From NCBI GenBank assembly GCA_900769555.1, contig CAAGHA010000190.1:1-48539 (forward strand): a stretch of 48,539 bases of DNA. Direction: 5' to 3'. The DNA is from Bacteroidales bacterium (lineage in GTDB: Bacteria > Bacteroidota > Bacteroidia > Bacteroidales > Paludibacteraceae). Below, piece by piece: positions 42,995 through 48,539 of this stretch. Position 1 is the first letter of the stretch. Each line of letters opens with the position of its first letter. The position numbers and the translations under genes are program-made. Under the pieces are notes generated by a model that saw only the letters and a list, made by a program, of their open reading frames with translations, did no database searches and had not been told where the DNA came from.

Positions 42995-43012
42995 TGTCGA
43001 ATTTTTAGATTT

Positions 43013-43849
43013 ATGGAAAAGACTATTCCGAAATTTATGACGCATAAAAGAGATATTATTCGCTTTCTCTTTTTTGTTTTAATTTGGGCAATTGCGTTTG
43101 CTTTTGTCTATCGTCCGAATGTTGCTATCAGAGGGTTGGAGTATAAGGAACATCAGTATGTTTATTATATATCTTCAATGATTGGGCTTGGATATATTAT
43201 ATTGTGTTTTAGTCGTTGGTTATTTTATACTCTTAATAGGAAACAGGAACATTCCGTCAAATTTTTTTATTTTTGGATTGTGATGGAATTTTTGGTTATA
43301 TCTGTTGGTTTGTCTTTGTTTGGATGGTCGTTAAATGTACCTAATACACGTTCGTTGGGAATTATTTTCCCTCGTACTATATTGGCAGTGGTTTCGCTAT
43401 TGTTTATTCCTTATTTGATTTCTTGGCTCTATTTTTCATTGGAAGAGAAGAAGATACAATTAAATGAGATTTTGAAGTATAAAAATAAGCATGTTGAGGC
43501 GGGCATGGTTCATTTCTTAGATGAGAAAAAGGTGTTGCGTCTCTCTTTGCGTATAGATGATTTGTTGTATGTGCAGTCTGCCGATAATTATGTTTATATT
43601 TATTATACCAATAATAAAAATGATATTGTTAAATTTTTATTGAGAAATACATTGAAGTCGGTAGAAGAGGCATTTTCTTCAATAGGATTGATTCGTTGTC
43701 ATCGTTTTTATGTTGTAAATTCAAAGAAGGTTAGTCTTTTGCGTAAAACTAAGGAGGGGTTGGTTCTGGAGTTGGCTACTGATACTGCTTGCGAAATACC
43801 TGTTTCAAAAACCTATCTGTCGAAAGTAGCTGATTTTTTTACGTCGTAA
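43013..43849 (+). CDS. Membrane-bound LytTR-family transcription regulator
   Basis: The ATG at 43013 is chosen for the reason given at the promoter. The 278-residue protein has four hydrophobic segments (FLFFVLIWAIAFAFVY, YYISSMIGLGYIILC, FYFWIVMEFLVISVGLS, TILAVVSLLFIPYLISWLY) in the first 140 residues. After a short coiled stretch (EEKKIQLNEILKYKNK) a LytTR DNA-binding domain fills the last 110: LRIDDLLYVQSADNYVYIYY, LIRCHRFYVVNSKKVSLL. There is no receiver domain, so the signal is probably sensed by the membrane part. It is divergent from the fab operon, with overlapping control regions, which suggests but does not show that it regulates it. Confidence 0.88.
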   Translation: MEKTIPKFMTHKRDIIRFLFFVLIWAIAFAFVYRPNVAIRGLEYKEHQYVYYISSMIGLGYIILCFSRWLFYTLNRKQEHSVKFFYFWIVMEFLVISVGLSLFGWSLNVPNTRSLGIIFPRTILAVVSLLFIPYLISWLYFSLEEKKIQLNEILKYKNKHVEAGMVHFLDEKKVLRLSLRIDDLLYVQSADNYVYIYYTNNKNDIVKFLLRNTLKSVEEAFSSIGLIRCHRFYVVNSKKVSLLRKTKEGLVLELATDTACEIPVSKTYLSKVADFFTS

Positions 43850-43900
43850 TAATATAGGATAGATAGACTCTTTTTTTTGCTTACTTTCATTTCTTTATAG

Positions 43901-43908
43901 TATCTTTG
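43901..43908 (+). promoter_or_regulatory. -7 promoter element for the GNAT gene
   Basis: TATCTTTG fits TAnnTTTG; a TTG lies at 43877-43879, 21 bases away. The ATG is at 43931. Confidence 0.55.
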
Positions 43909-43930
43909 TTCCGAAATGAAATAGCGCATA

Positions 43931-44377
43931 ATGAAAATTTACGAGATTGATCATTTACAACCTTGCCTTGCCGAATCTATATATCGGCTATTGTTCCAAT
44001 TGACCGATAGTAATCTTGAATTTTCGGACGATACGTTGCGTCTTATTATTGAGTCGCCCAATAGCCATTTATTTGTTGCAACTGAAGGAGATGTGTTCGT
44101 CGGTATGCTTACAATCGGTACTTATGTCTCTCCTTCGGGAAAGAAAGCATGGATTGAGGATGTGGTGGTAGATGAAATTTATAGGGGGAAAGGGATTGCA
44201 AAAAAGATGGTTTCCTATGCTATTGATTGGACTCGCAGGCAGGATATTCCGCAGTTGATGCTAACTTCTAATCCCAAGCGAGTTGTGGCAAATCAATTAT
44301 ACACTCAAATGTCTTTTCAACGAAAAGAGACCAATGTTTACCGCATGAATCCGATAGAAGAAAATAACATTATGTAA
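43931..44377 (+). CDS. GNAT-family N-acetyltransferase
   Basis: A protein of 148 residues with the standard GNAT order: a helix-rich start, strand LFVATEGDVFVGMLTIG, then motif A AWIEDVVVDEIYRGKGIAKK, where RGKGIA binds acetyl-CoA, and motif B ANQLYTQMSFQRKETNVYRM. The substrate is unknown. It is a single-gene unit and is followed by repeat B copy 2. Confidence 0.88.
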   Translation: MKIYEIDHLQPCLAESIYRLLFQLTDSNLEFSDDTLRLIIESPNSHLFVATEGDVFVGMLTIGTYVSPSGKKAWIEDVVVDEIYRGKGIAKKMVSYAIDWTRRQDIPQLMLTSNPKRVVANQLYTQMSFQRKETNVYRMNPIEENNIM

Positions 44378-44379
44378 GT

Positions 44380-44515
44380 TCTATAAATTAAGTCGAAATG
44401 ATTGCGAAGAGCTTTTGAGACAGGTTGTATTTATAAAGGAGCGATGCGAGCATCGTGAGTAAATATAAGCAATATGGCGCAAATGAATTCAAGGCATCCG
44501 AAGTAGAATTTATTA
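44380..44515. repeat. Dispersed intergenic repeat B, copy 2
   Basis: This segment matches 11225-11363 block by block (see that entry). A hairpin CGATGC-GA-GCATCG (44442-44455) lies in the middle. An open frame running through it into the acyl-CoA synthetase gene is fortuitous: those 37 codons translate repeat sequence and are not conserved in the enzyme family. Confidence 0.65.
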
Positions 44516-44565
44516 CATTTAAAAACATAATCGTAATTTATACAAGTTACCATAAAAATATTAAC

Positions 44566-46470
44566 ATGATGAAAAATACTTTGATTGACCTATTTGAGTC
44601 GTCAGTGAGACAATATCCTAACAATACATTCTTGTTAGAAAAGACAGGCAAAGAATTTCAGCCCACTACTTATTCGCAAGTAAAAGAGATGGTTTATCGT
44701 TTGGGAGCCGGGCTTCAGTCTTTGGGCGTGAACAAGGGGGACAACATGGCTTTGCTTAGTGAGGGGCGCAATATGTGGGTAATTGGAGAACTTGCCATGT
44801 TCTATGCCGGTGCGGTTAATGTTCCGCTTTCTATCAAATTAGAAGAGAGTAACGACCTTTTGTTTCGCCTACGTCATGGTGATGTAAAGTTTGTGATGGT
44901 TTCGGGGACTCAACTTAAGAAAATCCGTGCTATCAAAGACCAACTATCTGATGTGAAGCAGATTATTGTATTCGACCCACAGGAGAGATATGAAGATAAA
45001 GAAATTGCTATAGCAGATGTTTTTGCTTTAGGAGAACAATTTTTGGCAGAACATACAATGGAAGAGTTTCTTACGGTGGCGAATAGCATCCAAAACGATG
45101 ATTATGCAACAATTACCTACACGAGTGGAACGACAGCAGACCCCAAGGGTGTAGTTCTGACCCACCGAAATTATACTGCCAATGTGGCGCAGGCACTCAC
45201 TTTGGTGAATATAGATGAAACATGGCGTACACTTATTATATTGCCTCTTGATCACTGCTTTGCACATGTGGTGGGATTCTATTTGATGATGGCCAAGGGG
45301 GCTACAGCAGCGACAGTTCAAGTAGGACGTACATCGATGGAGACATTGAAAAATATCCCTTCAAACATACGAGAAGTGAGACCTCACTTTATCTTAAGTG
45401 TTCCTTCATTAGCGAAGACCTTCAAGAAAAATGTGGAACAAGGTATTCGTGCAAAAGGGAAAACCACGCTCAGACTTTTTAAATTAGGAATGCGTGTTCG
45501 TCAAATCTATTACGGCGATAGTAACTTAGATCCGAAAGGGTTGCGTGCATTATTGGCTCCTATCGTATCTCTTTTTGATAAAGTTATTTTCGAAAAGGTT
45601 CGTGCTAATTTTGGTGGAGAACTCCGTTTTTTTATTGGAGGAGGTGCATTGCTTGACAAAGATTTGCAAAAGTTCTATGTTGGTATTGGTATCCCGATGT
45701 ATCAAGGTTACGGATTGTCTGAGGCCACTCCGGTAATTTCGTCAAACGGACCGGATTTATACCGTTTTGGCTCCAGTGGTAAGCTTGTCAAACCCATTGA
45801 GTTGAAGATTTGCGATAGCGACGGTAAGGAGTTGCCGGTTGGAGAGTTGGGAGAGATTGTGGTGAAGGGTGAAAATGTTATGGCCGGATATTGGAAAAAT
45901 CCGGAATCAACGGCAGAGACTGTTCGTGACGGATACTTATATACCGGTGACCTTGGGTATATGAATCATGAAGGATTGTTATATGTGAAAGGACGTTTTA
46001 AAAGTTTACTTATTTCGAGCGATGGCGAAAAATATAGTCCGGAGGGCATAGAAGAGGCTTTGGTTGAACACTCTCCGTACATCGATCAAATCATGCTCTA
46101 TAACAACCAATCGCCTTATACCATTGCGTTGATAGTACCAAACAAAGAGCAATTGACTCGCAAAGTGAAGCAACAGGACCTTTCGTTAGATACCGAAGAG
46201 GGGAAAAAGGCTGCGTTAAAGAAACTTGAATCTGAAGTTGGAAAATTTAAGAAAGGAGGAGTCTTTGAAGGTCGTTTCCCAGAACGTTGGCTTCCGAGTG
46301 CAATTGCCGTTCTTCCAGAGCCTTTTACAGAGCAGAATCAGATGATTAACAGCACCATGAAGATGGTACGTGGCAAGATTGAAAAAGCATATCAACATCG
46401 CATAGATGCGCTTTATACAGCCGAAGGCAAAAAATTAGAAACGCAGGAAAATCTATCCGCATTAGGGTAA
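44566..46470 (+). CDS. fadD: Long-chain acyl-CoA synthetase (AMP-dependent ligase)
   Basis: I start the gene at ATG 44566 (MMKNTLIDLFESSVRQYPNN); the frame upstream is repeat B. The 634-residue enzyme has the adenylation loop TITYTSGTTADPKGVVLTH, the YQGYGLSEATPVISS segment, the YTGDLGYM motif with its hinge GRFKSLLISSDGEKYSPEGIEE, and a C-terminal subdomain. It activates fatty acids to acyl-adenylates and then CoA thioesters. The insert near FIGGGALLDKDLQKF and the overall length match long-chain (FAA1-type) synthetases. Monocistronic with a terminator; its substrates connect it with the nearby fab genes. Confidence 0.9.
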   Translation: MMKNTLIDLFESSVRQYPNNTFLLEKTGKEFQPTTYSQVKEMVYRLGAGLQSLGVNKGDNMALLSEGRNMWVIGELAMFYAGAVNVPLSIKLEESNDLLFRLRHGDVKFVMVSGTQLKKIRAIKDQLSDVKQIIVFDPQERYEDKEIAIADVFALGEQFLAEHTMEEFLTVANSIQNDDYATITYTSGTTADPKGVVLTHRNYTANVAQALTLVNIDETWRTLIILPLDHCFAHVVGFYLMMAKGATAATVQVGRTSMETLKNIPSNIREVRPHFILSVPSLAKTFKKNVEQGIRAKGKTTLRLFKLGMRVRQIYYGDSNLDPKGLRALLAPIVSLFDKVIFEKVRANFGGELRFFIGGGALLDKDLQKFYVGIGIPMYQGYGLSEATPVISSNGPDLYRFGSSGKLVKPIELKICDSDGKELPVGELGEIVVKGENVMAGYWKNPESTAETVRDGYLYTGDLGYMNHEGLLYVKGRFKSLLISSDGEKYSPEGIEEALVEHSPYIDQIMLYNNQSPYTIALIVPNKEQLTRKVKQQDLSLDTEEGKKAALKKLESEVGKFKKGGVFEGRFPERWLPSAIAVLPEPFTEQNQMINSTMKMVRGKIEKAYQHRIDALYTAEGKKLETQENLSALG

Positions 46471-46494
46471 AATTTAGAGTTTTAAATAGAAGGA

Positions 46495-46530
46495 AGTAGG
46501 GGAGTGATTTTACGCTCCTCTACTTTTGTT
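46495..46530 (+). terminator. Intrinsic terminator after the acyl-CoA synthetase
   Basis: AGTAGGGGAG (46495-46504) pairs with CTCCTCTACT (46515-46524), with one G-T pair, followed by TTTGTTTT. Confidence 0.85.
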
Positions 46531-46654
46531 TTATCATTTTTTCGATAAAGGTAATCTCCTCCTTTGTTAATCCATATTTAGAGAAGAGTTGTTTGTCAAT
46601 TTCGGCAATAGTACGACTCCAATCTTCTTGGTAGAAAGGATGTATAGAAAACAC
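46520..46654 (-). pseudogene. C-terminal tail of a DNA methyltransferase
   Basis: Read leftwards, about 45 codons end in a natural stop (TAG at 46522-46520). The last 31 residues contain WSRTIAEIDKQLFSKYGL and TKEEITFIEKMIKQK, the characteristic end of Bacteroidota adenine-type DNA methyltransferases in restriction systems. Upstream the similarity stops at about 46655, next to the integrase remnant, so the rest of the gene has been lost. The stop codon lies inside the terminator of the neighbouring synthetase gene. Family identification is from memory of the motif and is moderate. Confidence 0.5.
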
Positions 46655-46668
46655 TAACAAACTTATGA

Positions 46669-47130
46669 GACAATCAAGAAGGTGCAGAAAAAACATACCT
46701 GACTTATGATAATCTTCGGAGTGGGCACCTAACCTATTATCGCAGAAAGACGGGAGGACGAGTGGATATTCGTTGGGAACAGCAGATGCTGACTATCATA
46801 GACAAATATCCCAAAGATACCCAATATTTGTTACTCATACTCACGAATGATGCTGATGACAGGCAAACCTACAAGAAACTATCCAAACGTATCAATCGTC
46901 ATTTACGGCTGGTTGGCGAAATGGTTCAGTTACCGATACCCTTGACATTGTATGTGGCTCGTCACAGTTGGTCAAGCATAGCCAGGCAGAAGCAGATTCC
47001 CATTAGCGTCATCAGTGATGCCCTCGGTTATGACTCTGAAAAAACTCCACTTATATACCTTTCTACGCTTGACACTTCAGCGGTAGATAATGCCAATAGT
47101 GAAATTTTAGTTGCATTAGGGGAATGGTAA
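46669..47130 (+). pseudogene. Tyrosine recombinase (integrase), C-terminal fragment
   Basis: The frame is open from 46669 (after a TGA) to 47130. It reads YLTYDNLRSGHLTYYRRKTG, the beta strands with the catalytic Lys, then YVARHSWSSIA (box II Arg and His) and IYLSTLDTSAVDNANSEIL with the nucleophile Tyr. The N-terminal DNA-binding domain and the first catalytic Arg are absent. The conserved GHxSE position reads GYDSE, so a His of the active site has become Tyr. No start codon or promoter suits it; the ATG/GTG codons inside are not at a natural start. It is a dead remnant of an integrated element. Confidence 0.85.
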
Positions 47131-47175
47131 ATCAAAGATGCTACAGACAAAAAGTGTGTAAATACACAAAAATGG

Positions 47176-47211
47176 TCTCCAACATGTCACTGTCATTTTG
47201 ACGGTTGGAGA
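47176..47211. repeat. Hairpin downstream of the integrase remnant
   Basis: TCTCCAAC (47176-47183) pairs perfectly with GTTGGAGA (47204-47211); GTCA/TGAC can pair inside. No T-run follows, so it is not a clear terminator. Its place just after an integrase gene makes a remnant of a recombination site possible. Confidence 0.5.
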
Positions 47212-47250
47212 TACTAATTTGCTGCAACATCTATAAAAACTATGGATTTA

Positions 47251-47322
47251 TTGCACTAATAACAAAATTATTTGTACTTTTGTATTATCGTAACCGTCGT
47301 TACGGTAATGAGTATTACGATA
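47251..47322 (+). promoter_or_regulatory. Promoter and operator-like half-sites for the DUF234 ATPase gene
   Basis: TTG at 47251-47253 and TACTTTTG at 47275-47282. Just downstream the pentamer TTACG occurs three times: inverted at 47289-47293, and direct at 47300-47304 and 47315-47319. The outer pair extends to TATCGTAA (47286-47293) and TTACGATA (47315-47322), a perfect eight-base dyad. They lie over the expected transcription start. Confidence 0.5.
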
Positions 47323-47334
47323 AAACTTATAGAT

Positions 47335-48539
47335 ATGAGATTTTTTGATAGAAAACAAGAGTTTGAAAAACTTAGAGAAATTGAGGAATTGTCTCATGAG
47401 GTAGCCCAATTTACCATCATTACAGGAAGACGTCGTATTGGTAAGACTGAGATGGTCAAGAAGTTTTATGAGAACAAGACAATGCTATACTTTTTTGTTG
47501 CTCGTAAGGCGGAAGCAGATCTATGTGAGATATTCGTTGATGAGATTCACACAAAGCTTAATATACCAATGCTTGACAGCAAGGGAATGTCTTTTGTCGC
47601 CGTATTCAAATTCATCATGGAATTGTCTCAGAATCAGCATGTCAACCTTTTTATTGATGAATTCCAGGATTTTTATAGGATAAATCCATCTATCTATTCC
47701 GATATGCAAGATATATGGGATAGCTATAAAAATAAGGCTCACATCAACCTGATTGTGGCAGGGTCTGTAAACACCTTGATGAATAAGATTTTCAAGGATA
47801 AGAAGCAACCACTTTTTGGTAGACAGACAGAAACAATGCATGTTAGACCTTTTAAGCCCTCGGTCCTAAAAGAAATCATGTCTGAATATTGCCCTGACTA
47901 TAAAAAGTCTGACTTGTTGGCTCTTTATACTCTGACTGGCGGTGTGGCTAAATATGTTGAGTTGTTTATTGACAGAAAGAAGTTTACTGAGAAGAAGATG
48001 CTCGATATGTTCTTTGAGCGTGATTCTTATTTTTTGCCTGAGGGTAAGAATATGCTTGTCGATGAATTTGGCAAAGACTATGGTATCTACTTCTCAATAC
48101 TTACACTCATTGCACAAGGTAGAAATACACGCAGAGAATTGGAAAATGCTCTCAATATAAAAGAGCTGTCTGGCTACTTGAAAAACCTAAGCGAGGAGTA
48201 TGGTTTGATAAGTAAGATGCAACCTGTTTACGAGAAGTCAAGTAATAAAAATGTGCATTATGCTATCAATGACCAGTTCTTGAAATTCTGGTTCCGTTTC
48301 ATATACAAATATACACACATTATCGAAGCTGGCGGTAATGACAGATTGAGAACGATAGTTGAGCGCGACTTTTCAACATTCAGCGGTAAATCTCTCGAAA
48401 GCTACTTTATTGAAGTAATGAAAGAGACTGGCGAATATACTCGCCTTGGATATTGGCATGACCGCAAGGGAGAAAATGAAATAGACATAGTTGCCGAAGA
48501 TGAGTTGGAAAACAAGATAGAGTTCATCGAGGTTAAGCG
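47335..48539 (+). CDS. AAA-family ATPase with DUF234 nuclease-like domain, partial at window end
   Basis: The frame is open from 47308 to the last base; 401 codons are present from ATG 47335. ATG 47308 is an alternative start nine codons earlier. The ATPase domain has Walker A GRRRIGKTE (residues 31-39), Walker B NLFIDEFQDF (104-113) and a sensor-like LIVAGSVNTLM. A winged-helix region lies near 265-320 (LITLxAQGRNTRRELENAL type). The C-terminal DUF234 domain has FLKFWFRFIYKY and the PD-(D/E)xK-like set ENEIDIVAEDE ... IEFIEVK. These proteins are frequent on mobile islands in Bacteroidales and archaea, and their function is unknown. Very little should be missing at the C-terminus, perhaps 30-40 residues. 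Codon use looks more GC-rich than the neighbours. Confidence 0.85.
   Translation, partial: MRFFDRKQEFEKLREIEELSHEVAQFTIITGRRRIGKTEMVKKFYENKTMLYFFVARKAEADLCEIFVDEIHTKLNIPMLDSKGMSFVAVFKFIMELSQNQHVNLFIDEFQDFYRINPSIYSDMQDIWDSYKNKAHINLIVAGSVNTLMNKIFKDKKQPLFGRQTETMHVRPFKPSVLKEIMSEYCPDYKKSDLLALYTLTGGVAKYVELFIDRKKFTEKKMLDMFFERDSYFLPEGKNMLVDEFGKDYGIYFSILTLIAQGRNTRRELENALNIKELSGYLKNLSEEYGLISKMQPVYEKSSNKNVHYAINDQFLKFWFRFIYKYTHIIEAGGNDRLRTIVERDFSTFSGKSLESYFIEVMKETGEYTRLGYWHDRKGENEIDIVAEDELENKIEFIEVK

Noticed and set aside
42992..43012. TTG at 42992 as start of the LytTR gene
   Set aside because: It lies inside the TACTTTTG promoter element, so it would not be transcribed as a start.
44455..44565. N-terminal extension of the acyl-CoA synthetase
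   Set aside because: These 37 codons translate dispersed repeat B and have no place in the enzyme family.
46762..47130. Intact 122-residue integrase gene
   Set aside because: The frame is open further upstream without a start codon, and the DNA-binding domain and first catalytic arginine are absent.
47438..48160. Short overlapping open frames at the right end
   Set aside because: They are shadows of the long ATPase frame (47335 to the end), which carries the Walker motifs and has no stop.

Overview
The window is AT-rich bacterial DNA from a member of the Bacteroidota, most likely the order Bacteroidales. Three things point there: promoters of the TTG / TAnnTTTG type (for example 6804-6831, 30467-30495 and 31451-31481); type IX secretion (T9SS) proteins and substrates (PorX, PorW/SprE, PorP/SprF, type A and type B C-terminal sorting domains); and family signatures such as GldA, viroplasmin-type RNase H, FISUMP repeats, BspA-like leucine-rich repeats, DUF4922 and golvesin/xanthan-lyase-like proteins. 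The genus cannot be fixed. No rRNA, tRNA or CRISPR array was seen.

Layout. 0.1-2.1 kb: a two-gene cassette, a small secreted protein with a T9SS-like tail followed by a frameshifted FISUMP protein. 2.1-2.7 kb: degraded coding sequence and a 17-bp inverted repeat. 2.7-6.3 kb (minus): SDR oxidoreductase, NAD-dependent epimerase, SUMF1-fold protein, PepSY-like lipoprotein. 6.9-9.5 kb (plus): M20 deacetylase, RNase H, GldA, preceded by two adjacent palindromes. 9.7-11.2 kb: frr and rsgA. 11.5-14.3 kb: PorY-like histidine kinase, DUF177, rpmF, histidine phosphatase. 14.3-15.1 kb (minus): Sel1-repeat lipoprotein. 15.8-17.3 kb: a second two-gene cassette, here with a secreted serine hydrolase. 17.4-22.8 kb (minus): golvesin/amidase-like exoprotein, glycosyltransferase, DUF4922 protein. 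23.0-28.1 kb: porW-porX. 28.1-28.9 kb (minus): GlcNAc-kinase-like protein. 29.1-31.1 kb: BspA-like T9SS substrate and a small cytosolic Ala/Gly/Ser-rich protein. 31.6-38.5 kb: type B T9SS adhesin, OmpA-like protein and PorP/SprF. 38.6-39.0 kb: transposase remnant. 39.2-42.8 kb (minus): fabH-fabK-fabF-fabZ. 43.0-46.5 kb: LytTR membrane regulator, GNAT acetyltransferase, long-chain acyl-CoA synthetase. 46.5-48.5 kb: an accessory edge with a methyltransferase tail, an integrase remnant and an AAA/DUF234 ATPase that runs off the end.

How it works together. Much of the window concerns building the cell surface. A PorY-like kinase, PorX and PorW are regulators or components of the T9SS. The BspA-like protein and the 1,540-residue adhesin carry T9SS sorting domains, and the adhesin is encoded with its probable outer-membrane anchor PorP and an OmpA partner. 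The fab operon and acyl-CoA synthetase serve lipid supply. Intergenic gaps hold at least three dispersed repeat families. The least explained feature is the cassette present twice: one small protein has a sorting-like tail and almost no cargo, while its overlapping partner has a secreted cargo domain and no sorting tail.
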